From Paracoccaceae bacterium (GTDB lineage: Bacteria > Pseudomonadota > Alphaproteobacteria > Rhodobacterales > Rhodobacteraceae), in NCBI GenBank assembly GCA_027489355.1, contig JAIXZY010000003.1, forward strand, positions 1 to 64,000: DNA of 64,000 nucleotides, written 5' to 3'. The notes under the pieces are model-generated. The model was not told the DNA's origin and made no database searches. It saw nothing but the letters and a program-made list of their open reading frames with translations. Position 1 is the stretch's first letter. Each line of letters begins with the position of its first letter. This document shows positions 48,215 to 56,707 of this stretch, in pieces. A program made the position numbers and the translations under genes.

Positions 48215-49159
48215 CTACCGCGCCGCCACGCCGTGCAGGGTCATCACCGACAGCTGCGGCCTGGCTTGCGTCATCACGGTGCCGGGCGGAGTGCCTTCGG
48301 TCAGCCAGACACCGCCGCCGATGATCGACCCGCGCCCGATGGTGACGCGGCCCAGGATCGTGGCACCGGCGTAGATCACCACGTCGTCTTCCAGCACCGG
48401 ATGGCGCGGCTGGCCTTTCACCAGATCACCGTTTTCATCCGCATCGAACCGTTTCGCCCCCAGAGTCACCTGCTGATAAAGCCGCACGTTACGGCCGACG
48501 ACGGCGGTTTCGCCGATGACGACTCCTGTTCCGTGGTCGATGAAGAAAGCGGGGCCAGCCTTGGCGCCGGGATGGATGTCGATGCCGGTCAGACTGTGGG
48601 AATGTTCGGCAATGATCCGCGCCGTCATGGTTGCGCCCAGTTTGTACAGCTCATGCGCGATGCGGTGGCGCAGGACGGCATCGACGCCCGGGAAGCAGAA
48701 GACGATCTCGTCCAGGCTTTTCGCGGAAGGGTCGCCCGAATAGGCGGCCATGATGTCGGTGTCGTGCAGGTCGCGGACGCGGACCAGGCTTTCGATGAAG
48801 GTCTGCGCCGCCTCGGCCGCGCGAGGGCCAAGGATGAGGGGATCGCTGTCCTCGGCCAGGAGCCATTCGTGGAGGATCTGGTGCTGGAGCCGCTGGCGGA
48901 TGGACCCGAGCATCCGCTGGATATGGGCGTCGGTCTGGTCAGGCGTAAGGCCCGCGGGTCCGTGGTGGCGGGGATAGAGGACACCCACGGTATCGAGGAG
49001 GATCTGGATGATCTCATGCTTGGACGGAAGGCGCGGGATCGGGCGTCCCGGATAGCGGCGCTGCTGCGACACAGTGCGGATCAGGCGAAGGCGTTCGACG
49101 ATGCTGTCGATGCCCTGCGGGCCGTCAGTTCCCGGTGTCCCGTCCACGCGCGCCATCAT
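48215..49159 (-). CDS. epsC: Serine O-acetyltransferase EpsC
   Basis: Acetylates serine to O-acetylserine, the carbon acceptor for sulfide in cysteine synthesis. It has an N-terminal helical domain and a left-handed beta-helix with hexapeptide repeats. Motifs are GIDIHPGAKAGPAFFIDHGT, GVVIGETAVVGRNVRLYQQV and HPVLEDDVVIYAGATILG. About 314 residues is the EpsC type. ATG 49159 or 49156. It is the last gene of the metY operon. Confidence 0.92.
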   Translation of the reverse strand: MMARVDGTPGTDGPQGIDSIVERLRLIRTVSQQRRYPGRPIPRLPSKHEIIQILLDTVGVLYPRHHGPAGLTPDQTDAHIQRMLGSIRQRLQHQILHEWLLAEDSDPLILGPRAAEAAQTFIESLVRVRDLHDTDIMAAYSGDPSAKSLDEIVFCFPGVDAVLRHRIAHELYKLGATMTARIIAEHSHSLTGIDIHPGAKAGPAFFIDHGTGVVIGETAVVGRNVRLYQQVTLGAKRFDADENGDLVKGQPRHPVLEDDVVIYAGATILGRVTIGRGSIIGGGVWLTEGTPPGTVMTQARPQLSVMTLHGVAAR

Positions 49160-49189
49160 CAAATGGGAATGTTTGCCCTGCGCCGCTTG

Positions 49190-49939
49190 TTACCGAAGGA
49201 CGCCGCGGGTTCCAATGGAATGGACTTTCGTTCTTGGGCTCGTCAGGGGAACGCCATTCTCCCGGTCGTTCGGGCCAAGCGCGGTGGACCAGTCGGGCTG
49301 GGTGTCGGGCCGCGAGATCAGGCTGCCTTGCGCGGTGATCCATGAGAGCCAGTCGGCGAGGAGGTCATGAGTCAGGATCTCCGGCCACCGGTGGGTGTCG
49401 GCACGGTCGCGGAGGGCGTCGTGGCCGGTGAGGAGATGGGTCTCGAAGCTGCGGTCCAGCGCGTCGAGGCGCCAGAGGATCGGGGTGGCGGCGAGGTCGA
49501 GGAGCGTCGGGCCGCGCGAGGGACGGCTCAGGATGGTGGCCAGCGCGCCAAGCTGGGTGCGGATCAGGTGCGTGTTCAGGTCGACGTCGCGCGGGTCGGT
49601 GGCGAGCGTCAGGCGGTCGATCAGGCATGCAAGCTTCGGGAGTTGCGCGAGCGCCTGGCGGTGTTCGGCGCGGCGGACCGGGTCGCGCGGGTGAAGCGGC
49701 TGGTCGGGGTGCAGATCCTCGGCCAGTTCCAGCAGGGCCACGGGGTCGCGCAGGATCACCGGCGGCTCGGCCCCGCGCCGGATGGTGAGGCGCGGGGTGC
49801 CTTCGGCCAGCAGCGGGGCCTCGGCCTGCAGGGGGACGAGGTCAAGGTCGGTCCCGCGCGCAGCGAAGGCCAGGCGCAGGGCCTCGGCCAGGGCGTGACC
49901 GCGCGGGGCGGCAAGCGTGAGGCGCGCGGGATGGGTCAT
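49190..49939 (-). CDS. Glutathione-S-transferase-like protein
   Basis: A 249-residue protein. The layout suggests a degenerate thioredoxin-like N-terminus (DLVPLQAEAPLLAEGTPRLT) and an all-helical GST C-terminal domain (TLLDLAATPILWRLDALDRS). No clear catalytic Ser/Cys/Tyr is seen. Its ATG overlaps the metY stop (ATGA), so the two are translationally coupled. Role in the sulfur operon unknown; it may not be a true GST. Confidence 0.5.
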   Translation of the reverse strand: MTHPARLTLAAPRGHALAEALRLAFAARGTDLDLVPLQAEAPLLAEGTPRLTIRRGAEPPVILRDPVALLELAEDLHPDQPLHPRDPVRRAEHRQALAQLPKLACLIDRLTLATDPRDVDLNTHLIRTQLGALATILSRPSRGPTLLDLAATPILWRLDALDRSFETHLLTGHDALRDRADTHRWPEILTHDLLADWLSWITAQGSLISRPDTQPDWSTALGPNDRENGVPLTSPRTKVHSIGTRGVLR

Positions 49940-51243
49940 TCGGCGGCCACCCGTGCCTGGCCAGCGGCCGCAAGCGCCTGGTCGAGGTCGGCCAGGATGT
50001 CGTCGATATGCTCGATCCCGATGGAGAGGCGGACATATCCCTCGGTCACGCCGGTCCTGGCCTGGTCGGCGGGGGTGAGCTGGCTGTGGGTGGTGGAGGC
50101 GGGGTGGATCGCAAGGCTGCGGGCGTCACCGATGTTGGCGACGTGGTAGAAAAGCTGCAGCGCGTCGATGAAGCGGCGACCGGCGTCGCGACCGGCGGCG
50201 AGTTCGAAGCCGACGAGGCCACCGTAGCCACCGCGCAGGGTGGTATCAGCGCGTTCGCGGGCGGGGCCGGTCTGCAGGCCGGGGTAGATCACCTTGGACA
50301 CTTCGGGGCGCTTCGACAGCCATTCGGCCACCTTGGCGGCGTTCGAGGAATGGCGTTCGATGCGCAGGGGCAGCGTCTCGATCCCCTGCAGGGTCAGGAA
50401 GGCGTTGAAGGGCGAGATCGCGGCGCCGAGGTCGCGGAGGAGCGTGGTGCGCGCCTTGATGATGTAGGCGACGGGGCCGATGGGCTTCACCGCCTCGACC
50501 CAGACCGCGCCGTGGTAGCTGGGGTCGGGGGTGTTCAGCGCGGGTTGGCGGGCGGGGTGGGCGGCCCAGTCGAAGGTGCCGGAGTCCACGATCAGCCCGC
50601 CGATCGAGGTGCCGTGGCCGCCGAGGTACTTGGTCGAGGAGTAGACGATCACCGCTGCGCCGTGGTCGAAGGGCCGGGCCAGGAGGGGGGCGGCGGTGTT
50701 GTCGACGATCAGCGGGATGCCGAGCGGGCGACCGAGGTCGGCGACCTCGCGGATCGGGAAGACCTCAAGCTTTGGGTTGGGGAGCGTTTCGGCATACCAG
50801 GCGCGGGTGCGGGCGTCCGAGGCGCGGACGAAGGCCTGGGGGTCCTTCGGGTCGACGAAGCGGACCTCGATCCCCTGGTCCTTCAGCGTGTTGGCGAAAA
50901 GGTTCCAGGTGCCGCCATAGAGGTCGGTGGAACTGACGATGTTGTCCCCGGCCTTGGCCAGGTTCTGGATCGCGAAGGCCGAGGCCGCCTGACCCGACGC
51001 CACGGCGAGCGCCGCCACCCCGCCCTCCAGCGCCGCGACGCGCTTTTCCAGCACATCGGTCGTCGGGTTCATGATGCGGGTGTAGATGTTGCCCAGCTCG
51101 GACAACGAGAAGAGCGCCGAAGCATGGTCGGTGTCACGGAACTGGTAGCTGGTGGTCTGGTAGATCGGCACCGCGACGGCCCCGGTGGCGGGGTCGGCGC
51201 GGTAGCCTGCGTGGAGGACCTGAGTTTCGGGTTTGTGCGACAT
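49936..51243 (-). CDS. metY: O-acetylhomoserine/O-acetylserine sulfhydrylase
   Basis: A PLP enzyme joining sulfide or methanethiol to O-acetylhomoserine (homocysteine or methionine) and often O-acetylserine. Motifs are TRIMNPTTDVLEKRVAALEG, VDNTAAPLLARPFDHGA, and the PLP-Lys motif YSSTKYLGGHGTSIGG. The 435 residues fit MetY rather than shorter MetZ/MetB. It lies between Prx and EpsC genes in one operon, where sulfide released by the monooxygenases would be fixed. Confidence 0.93.
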   Translation of the reverse strand: MSHKPETQVLHAGYRADPATGAVAVPIYQTTSYQFRDTDHASALFSLSELGNIYTRIMNPTTDVLEKRVAALEGGVAALAVASGQAASAFAIQNLAKAGDNIVSSTDLYGGTWNLFANTLKDQGIEVRFVDPKDPQAFVRASDARTRAWYAETLPNPKLEVFPIREVADLGRPLGIPLIVDNTAAPLLARPFDHGAAVIVYSSTKYLGGHGTSIGGLIVDSGTFDWAAHPARQPALNTPDPSYHGAVWVEAVKPIGPVAYIIKARTTLLRDLGAAISPFNAFLTLQGIETLPLRIERHSSNAAKVAEWLSKRPEVSKVIYPGLQTGPARERADTTLRGGYGGLVGFELAAGRDAGRRFIDALQLFYHVANIGDARSLAIHPASTTHSQLTPADQARTGVTEGYVRLSIGIEHIDDILADLDQALAAAGQARVAAE

Positions 51244-51273
51244 GGGATGTTCCTTCGCGGGGTCTGGGGGATG

Positions 51274-51921
51274 TCAGGACAGGCGGGCCAGGGCGGCCAG
51301 CACATCGGCAGGGTCGGTGCGAGTGGTGAAATCGGCCTGGACGAAGGACCAGCGCACCTTGGCGGTTGCATCGACGATGTAGGTCGCGGCCAAGGGCAGT
51401 TCGTGGCTGTCGTCGCCGTTCCAGTCGGGCAGGTCGAGGCCGATCTCGCGGTATTGGGGGCGCAAGGATTCAGGCAGCGCGAAGACCAGGCCCAGGCTGC
51501 GGGCGTAGGCGTTGCCCTTGTCGATCAGGACCGGGAAGCCGATGCCGTTCTTGTCGGCCGTATCTTGCGCGCTCAACGCGACTTCGGGAGTGGTCGCGAC
51601 AATCGACGCCCCGGCGGAGGTGATCTGCGGCAGGACCTTCTGGAAGGCGCGCAGGGTTATGTTGCAATAGGGGCACCAGCCGCCGCGATAGACGAGGATG
51701 ACGAGCGGGCCCTTCTCGGCCAGGCGCTTCAGGTCGACGGCGTTGCGGTCGAGGTCAGGCAGGACGTTCAGCGGGACGGTGCTGCCCGCCTTCGCGGCGC
51801 GCTCTGCGATGCCCGAGGCGGCAAGGTCGGAGATGGATGCCCCGATGGCGGTGAAGATCGGCGCGGACACGGCGGACCGGACGGTCTCGACAGTGGATTT
51901 CAGGTCTGCAGAGAGGGACAT
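51274..51921 (-). CDS. Peroxiredoxin-like protein (AhpC/TSA family)
   Basis: A 215-residue thioredoxin-fold protein. The redox motif is WCPYC in VYRGGWCPYCNITLRAFQ, preceded by an N-terminal helical extension. This is the PRX-like2/AhpC-TSA type seen next to AhpD-fold genes. It may remove peroxides formed by uncoupled flavin monooxygenases or reduce disulfides. ATG 51921; 30 bases precede metY. Confidence 0.85.
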   Translation of the reverse strand: MSLSADLKSTVETVRSAVSAPIFTAIGASISDLAASGIAERAAKAGSTVPLNVLPDLDRNAVDLKRLAEKGPLVILVYRGGWCPYCNITLRAFQKVLPQITSAGASIVATTPEVALSAQDTADKNGIGFPVLIDKGNAYARSLGLVFALPESLRPQYREIGLDLPDWNGDDSHELPLAATYIVDATAKVRWSFVQADFTTRTDPADVLAALARLS

Positions 51922-51931
51922 GGCTGGCCTT

Positions 51932-52423
51932 TCAGGGGTCAGAGGGCCGGCCAAGGCCAAGGGTGATGCGGGCCGTCCAGCTGGTCAGGGCGGCGGAAAG
52001 GATCAGGTCGGTGATCTCCTGATCGTCGAGCTTATCGTCCTGCAGGCGTTGCAGGCTGCCGGCAGACAGGATCGCGGGGCTGCGGGCCAACGCTCCGGCG
52101 GCGCTGATCACAGCGCCCAGACGGCCGGTGAGGGGGCATGGGATGCCTTCCTCCAGCAAGACCTCGACCTCGCGGTCGCGCTTCAGCGCGGTGACGGCCT
52201 GGCGCGCCTCGGCGGTGGTGAGGTGGCGGCAGCCGAGGCTGCGGGCGACGGCGGCGGCGGCAAGGGCGCGCTCGCCCTGGGGCAGGCCCCCGGGTTTCGG
52301 GCCGGGCGCGATGAGCGAGGTGTCGGGGACGGTGGTCAGCAGCGCCTCGACCTCGGCCCCGATGCCGGGCCAGGGGACCCAGGCCGGGGTGTCGAGCGTG
52401 AAGGCGACTGGACGATCCGGCAT
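51932..52423 (-). CDS. AhpD/CMD-fold protein without CxxC
   Basis: A 163-residue, all-helical protein. RLGAVISAAGALARSPAILS and DDQEITDLILSAALTSWTARI resemble the carboxymuconolactone decarboxylase/AhpD fold. The catalytic CxxC is missing; only two isolated Cys occur (SLGCRH, GIPCPL). It lies between the partner CMD gene (two bases away) and the peroxiredoxin-like gene. Likely related to alkylhydroperoxidase-domain families of LLM-monooxygenase operons. Confidence 0.65.
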   Translation of the reverse strand: MPDRPVAFTLDTPAWVPWPGIGAEVEALLTTVPDTSLIAPGPKPGGLPQGERALAAAAVARSLGCRHLTTAEARQAVTALKRDREVEVLLEEGIPCPLTGRLGAVISAAGALARSPAILSAGSLQRLQDDKLDDQEITDLILSAALTSWTARITLGLGRPSDP

Positions 52424-52425
52424 GG

Positions 52426-53052
52426 TCAGATCACGGCCAGATGCGGCTGGCGCGCGGCGATGGAGGAGCGCAGGCCCGCCACGACGCGCGACTGGAAGTT
52501 CACGAAGCCGATGATGTCGACCAGAAGCGCGATTCCGCCGTTGGTCCAGCCTGCCTTGGCGAGCGCAGCCAGGCTGTCCGGCGTCGCATCGCGGGGGTGG
52601 AGCGTCACGAGGTGCGCGTATTCGAGAGCGGCAGACAGGCGGAGGCCAAGTTCGTGTTGGACCGGATAGCTGACGGCGTAGACCGGGCCGTCAAGGTCTT
52701 CGGCCGACAGGGGCCCGGCGGGGAAGCTGCCATAGGGGCCGGGGTGAGAGCTGTCTTCGGCCTCACGCTCGATCAGGCGGGCCAGGGGGACGAGCGTCGG
52801 GTCGGTCTCTCGCAGAAGGGCCAAGAGGTGGTCGCGGGTCCGGCCTTCGCCGTTCAGGACGGCCACGAAGGCCGCAACGGCGCGGCGTTCGACCAGGGAG
52901 ATCGGGCCGGGGTCCTGCGGGTGGAGAAGGCGACGATAGGCGTCTTCGGCAAAGCGCCGCGCCTCGGCCCGGGCGCGCCAGGCGCGGTCGATGGGGCTGC
53001 CGGGCACGACGCCCGCAAGGCGCTCGACCAGGGTGGTGTCGTGGTGGGTCAT
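52426..53052 (-). CDS. CMD-domain protein (Avi_7170-like)
   Basis: A 208-residue protein. LSAALEYAHLVTLHPRDATP and LVDIIGFVNFQSRVVAGLRS are typical of the CMD-domain family found beside flavin monooxygenases. It has no Cys at all, so classical AhpD thiol chemistry is excluded. ATG 53052 is the first start of the minus-strand operon CMD-CMD-Prx-metY-GST-like-epsC; a dyad lies 60-90 bases upstream. Confidence 0.72.
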   Translation of the reverse strand: MTHHDTTLVERLAGVVPGSPIDRAWRARAEARRFAEDAYRRLLHPQDPGPISLVERRAVAAFVAVLNGEGRTRDHLLALLRETDPTLVPLARLIEREAEDSSHPGPYGSFPAGPLSAEDLDGPVYAVSYPVQHELGLRLSAALEYAHLVTLHPRDATPDSLAALAKAGWTNGGIALLVDIIGFVNFQSRVVAGLRSSIAARQPHLAVI

Positions 53053-53446
53053 GGCATGCGCCTTTCCGGGACAGGTCTCGATTGGGCAAGCCTGGCACGG
53101 GGGGCGCAAAAAGACGATAAGACAAGACGTGTTTTATCGGGGGTCCTTGGAGAACGTGGGGCAGATTGCGGCCAGGGGCGGGAGGAAATGCTTCTCCCGC
53201 CGCGCGAAGGGGCCAAGGCCACGTCGAATCGGTCCGGGATCAGCGCGGGGACAGCTGTCCTTCGAACTGGTTAGGGCGTCCCGTTCGTATCAGGGGCAAG
53301 TTTGCGGATTTCGGCGGCGCAGTGGTAGCGGGTCCGCACATCTCCGTTCCCGGCAGGCCATGCTGTTCTGGGCGGCCGGGTTGCAGAAAGAGAATCTTGT
53401 TCCCCGCGGAAGAACCGCGTAAATGCCGATCAGCGAAGTGGGATTT
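53053..53446. other. Non-coding region upstream of the metY operon
   Basis: About 390 bases in which I see no gene. Base composition drops near 53105-53140, where the CGATAAGACA dyad lies and a minus-strand promoter is likely. Confidence 0.5.
53115..53139. promoter_or_regulatory. Candidate operator of the metY operon
   Basis: CGATAAGACA-AGACG-TGTTTTATCG, a 10-bp dyad with one mismatch, 63 bases upstream of the operon's first ATG. The divergent Rrf2 gene 630 bases away is a plausible regulator. Confidence 0.45.
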
Positions 53447-53599
53447 TCAGGTGTGGCCCAAGGTGGCAGCCAGCGCCAGGGCAAGGCTGATGGCGATCAG
53501 GATCAGCAAGGGAAGGACGGGCGGCACCTGGACGTCGTGCTGGTCCTCCTGCTCGGCAAGCCAGGCAGCCAGACTTGGGTCGATTCCGCAGCAGATCAT
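53447..53599 (-). CDS. Possible 50-residue tail-anchored protein
   Basis: Reads MICCGIDPSLAAWLAEQEDQ, then HDVQVPPV, then a hydrophobic end (LPLLILIAISLALALAATLG). A soluble start with two adjacent Cys and a C-terminal membrane span make it protein-like, and third positions are GC-rich. The upstream GAAGAA is only a weak ribosome site. It lies between the metY operon and the Rrf2 gene. It could be spurious. Confidence 0.35.
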   Translation of the reverse strand: MICCGIDPSLAAWLAEQEDQHDVQVPPVLPLLILIAISLALALAATLGHT

Positions 53600-53769
53600 G
53601 GGTTCTTCAGGTCCGGGTGTCAGGGCAGGCTACAGCGGATCGGCCCGAAAAAGGTTCCGAATCCGAGGTCGGAAAGGCGAGGACATTCCCCGTAGACTGC
53701 CGCAGGGAGAATGGGATTGTCAGAAGGGGTTTTCGCCCCTTTGGGTGCTGGACGAATGGGAATCGGGCC

Positions 53770-54216
53770 GTGCTGAGCATGAAAAGCAAATATGCGCTGA
53801 AGGCGCTGGGGGATCTGGCACGGCTTCCGTCCGGCGCGGTGGAGGCCTCGGTGGACATCGCGACCAGGCACGGGATTTCGAAGAAGTTCCTCGATACGAT
53901 CCTGGGGGAATTGCGGGTTGCGGGTCTCGTGGTCACGAAGAAGGGCCGGTCGGGCGGCTATCAGCTGGCGCGGCCCGCCGACCTGATCGCGGTGGGCGAC
54001 GTGCTGCGGCAGCTGGACGGGCCGCTGGCCCCCATCGCCTGTGCCAGCCGGACAGCATATGTGCCTTGCGTCGACTGCCCGGACGAACGGGCCTGCGCGG
54101 TGCGGCTGACGATGCTGGAGGTGCGCGAGGCGATTGCGGGGGTGCTGGACCGCAAGACGCTGGCCGAGTTCGCGCGGTTGGGTCAGCCTTGGGCGGAACC
54201 GGCGACGGCAGCATAG
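53770..54216 (+). CDS. Rrf2-family regulator with four clustered Cys
   Basis: A 148-residue regulator. The winged HTH includes MKSKYALKALGDLARLPSG and GISKKFLDTILGELRVAGLV, then KGRSGGYQLARPA. The sensing region has Cys spaced CX8CX2CX5C (ACASRTAYVPCVDC, ERAC), able to bind Fe-S or sense thiols. Relatives are CymR (cysteine), IscR and NsrR. Its place in the sulfur island suggests a cysteine or sulfur sensor. GTG 53770 gives the family-typical MLSMKSKYAL; ATG 53779 is possible. Confidence 0.85.
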   Translation: MLSMKSKYALKALGDLARLPSGAVEASVDIATRHGISKKFLDTILGELRVAGLVVTKKGRSGGYQLARPADLIAVGDVLRQLDGPLAPIACASRTAYVPCVDCPDERACAVRLTMLEVREAIAGVLDRKTLAEFARLGQPWAEPATAA

Positions 54217-54695
54217 GGCGCACCGACACGGCGGGGACCGGCGGCGCGGGCGAGGTCGCGGTTGCGGCGGTCGATCAGCGCCCGGACCTGTGGCTGGGCG
54301 AAGAGGTCGTCCGGGGTGAACAGGATCGCCCGCCACGCGCTTGCAAGGTTCTTGACGGTGGTGTCCGGCAGCGCGGTCGCAACGACCGAGGGAAAGGACA
54401 AGGGTGCCAGCTCCAACGGACGGTTGGCCCAGGGTCGCGGGGTGAGAAGGATGGCTCCGGCGACCGCAAGGGACAGGTCTGTCGTTGCCGCGCCGAGGAA
54501 GGGAGCCACCGCCCTGCCCTGCACGATGACCCAGGCCGCAGGGTTTTCCCGCAGCGCCAGCCGGATGGCCGAGGCAGCAGAGGCCAGCGTCAAGGCGGGA
54601 TCGAGGGTCAGGCGATGCTGCGGCCCTTCCAGCGGCCACTCGCCCAAGGTGGAAGGCAGGGGTTCCTGGCTCAGGGTGATCCGGAGGAGCGTCAT
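54183..54695 (-). CDS. RBBP9/YdeN-like protein without nucleophile
   Basis: A 170-residue protein. SLAVAGAILLTPRPW and APLSFPSVVATALPDTTVKN follow the pattern of RBBP9/YdeN serine hydrolases. The position of their AHSLG nucleophile motif reads VQGRAVA, without Ser, so it is unlikely to be an active hydrolase. The ATG overlaps the FAD/NAD gene stop. It converges with, and overlaps by 34 bases, the Rrf2 gene. Confidence 0.45.
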   Translation of the reverse strand: MTLLRITLSQEPLPSTLGEWPLEGPQHRLTLDPALTLASAASAIRLALRENPAAWVIVQGRAVAPFLGAATTDLSLAVAGAILLTPRPWANRPLELAPLSFPSVVATALPDTTVKNLASAWRAILFTPDDLFAQPQVRALIDRRNRDLARAAGPRRVGAPYAAVAGSAQG

Positions 54696-56113
54696 GGTCG
54701 CTCGACAGCCTGGGGCAGCCGGTCCTCCAGGGCGATGAGGGCGTGGCGCGCAACCCGCTCGGCCCAGCCTGTGACCTCGGGCACGCCCATCAGTTCCCCC
54801 ACCGTGCCCCTGGCCAGCGGGCTTGCAACATAAAGCCCGGCGCGGGGAGTGCCGGAGGGCTGGATCGCAAGACCTTCGGGTGAGGTCGCAAGACCAAGGC
54901 GAAGGGGGTCGGCCGTCACCACGCCCTTGGCGGCCAGCCCTCGGAACAGGGGCACGGTTTCGGTGATGCGGGCGTGGTCGGGGCCGGTCGCCAGGATGAT
55001 CCGGTCGACAGTCAGGGTCGAGAGGCCTGCGCCCCCCCGCGCGCGCCAGGTCAGGCGGGTGCCGTCGGGGCCAAGGTCGGCCGAGACCAGGCGCCCGGTC
55101 AGGAACGTCGCGCGCCTGGCGCGTTCCAGACGCTCGACCACTTCCAGCGTCTGGGGGGCGATGCGGAAGCGGTGCACATCCCAGAGCGACCGCAGGTGGC
55201 GCAGGAAGCGCTGGCGCTCGGCCAGCGGGAGCGCGCCCCAGATCGCCGGGCCCTGGGCGCGGAGGCGGTCGAAGACGGCGTGCCAGGTCAGGCCCTTTGC
55301 AGCATCCAGCGCAAGGGCGCGACGGACGTGGCGGAGAAGCGCAAGGGCCGTCGTCGCGGGCCCGGTGGCGAAGTCGGCCTCGGTCTCGGGCTGCGCGGGC
55401 CCGTGCGGTTTCGACCGCCAGCCGTGGCGCGAGATCACATGGATCGGCCCGGCATGACCCTGACGGTCAAGCGTCGCGAGGATGTCGGCCGAGGTAAGGC
55501 CAGTGCCCACCACCAACAGCCGGTCAGTCTTGGCCACTTTGGCAAAGGCTCCGGGCGCGAAGGCGTCGGGGATCAGGGCGTCGGCCTGCAGGCCCGCCAG
55601 TTGCGCAGGGATCGCAGGGGCGGGGTGGGTCAAGGCAAGGAAGACCGTGTCGGCGGCAAGGGTGTCCCCATCGGCCAGGGCAATCCGGTAGCGCGTGCCG
55701 TCCGGGGTGATGTCGGTGGCTTCGGTCGGCAAATGCCGGATGCGACCCTGGGCGAGGAAGGGGGCGAGCGTGTCGGCCACGTAGTCGCCGAAGACGGTGC
55801 GGGGCGCGAAGATATGGCCCGCAAGCGTCGCCGATTTCGCAGGCAGGGTCGGTCCGGCGGGGGAGGCCAGCCAGCGCGCGAAATGCGCCATGTCGTCGGT
55901 GCGGATCGACATCTTCGTGTGCGGCACGTTCAGCCGGTGGTCAGGGTCGGGCGTGGAATAGGCGACACCGCGGCCAAGCTCTCCGCGCGGCTCGATCACC
56001 ACGATGCGAGCGGCGGGCGGCGCGTCCAGGGCCAGGCGGTAGGCGAGCGCGGCACCAGAGAGGCCTCCGCCGATGATGGCGAGGGTCGGGGTCTGCGGGG
56101 ACTGGTCGGTCAT
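54692..56113 (-). CDS. FAD/NAD(P)-binding protein (HI0933/NAD-binding-9 type)
   Basis: A 473-residue protein. The N-terminal dinucleotide fold is AIIGGGLSGAALAYRLAL, then LGRGVAYSTPDPDHRLNVP, typical of this family. A second nucleotide motif is LLVVGTGLTSADILATLDRQ. It is a predicted oxidoreductase, perhaps supplying reduced flavin or oxidising an amine; substrate unknown. ATG 56113. Co-translated with the following gene. Confidence 0.8.
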   Translation of the reverse strand: MTDQSPQTPTLAIIGGGLSGAALAYRLALDAPPAARIVVIEPRGELGRGVAYSTPDPDHRLNVPHTKMSIRTDDMAHFARWLASPAGPTLPAKSATLAGHIFAPRTVFGDYVADTLAPFLAQGRIRHLPTEATDITPDGTRYRIALADGDTLAADTVFLALTHPAPAIPAQLAGLQADALIPDAFAPGAFAKVAKTDRLLVVGTGLTSADILATLDRQGHAGPIHVISRHGWRSKPHGPAQPETEADFATGPATTALALLRHVRRALALDAAKGLTWHAVFDRLRAQGPAIWGALPLAERQRFLRHLRSLWDVHRFRIAPQTLEVVERLERARRATFLTGRLVSADLGPDGTRLTWRARGGAGLSTLTVDRIILATGPDHARITETVPLFRGLAAKGVVTADPLRLGLATSPEGLAIQPSGTPRAGLYVASPLARGTVGELMGVPEVTGWAERVARHALIALEDRLPQAVERP

Positions 56114-56254
56114 TGCGCTCTCCATCGCGGTGTGGGTGGGCGGGGGTGACCCGCCCTGCCCTCTTCAGCTCCAGCGGTCTCTGGAAGATCGCACCGTCGG
56201 CACTGGGTTCGGCATAGCCCTTCCAGCCGGGGACAAGGTGGGTCTTCGGCACCT

Positions 56255-56566
56255 TCACGTCCTTCTGTGTGACCGTCCAAGCTCGTCCACGGCGCTGGTG
56301 AGGCGGCCCAGCGAGGCCTCACCGGTCCGGATGACGTCGGTGAAATCCTTGTCCGAGACATGGACCGCCGTGCCCAGAACACGCGCCCCGAAGAACGCGA
56401 AAAGCGGGCGGAGCTGGTGTTCGACGGCAAGCGCATTCTTTTCGGTCGCGGCAATCAGGATCGGCTTGCGCTTCAAGGACGCCGGGTCGAGCAGGTCGAT
56501 CAGATGCTTGAAAAGCCCGGGATATGAGGCCGTGTAGACCGGCGACGCCACGGAGAGTCGAGACAT
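56255..56566 (-). pseudogene. Truncated MsuE/SsuE-type FMN reductase
   Basis: The 103-residue frame starts at VASPVYTASYPGLFKHLIDL and runs through HQLRPLFAFFGARVLG to VDELGR. Intact MsuE proteins have about 75 residues before this, carrying the FMN phosphate-binding loop, and a longer C-terminus. Both are missing here. MsuE/SsuE feeds FMNH2 to LLM sulfonate monooxygenases, so the reductase for this island must be encoded elsewhere. Confidence 0.65.
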
Positions 56567-56707
56567 GGGAGGCTCTTAAAGTCGACTTATCCAATAGATT
56601 ATAGACAAATCGGTCGGGTGGAGACCATTCCAAATGACCTATCCGACGCGACGGATCGCTTCTCTCTGCTTGTGGTGCGACGACAAGCTGGTTCCTTGCA
56701 GACACGA

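Noticed and set aside
31986-56566. Integrative element or prophage carrying the sulfur island
   Set aside because: No integrase, transposase or attachment-site repeats were seen; the nearby tRNA-Gly has no duplicated 3' end that I could find at the other edge.
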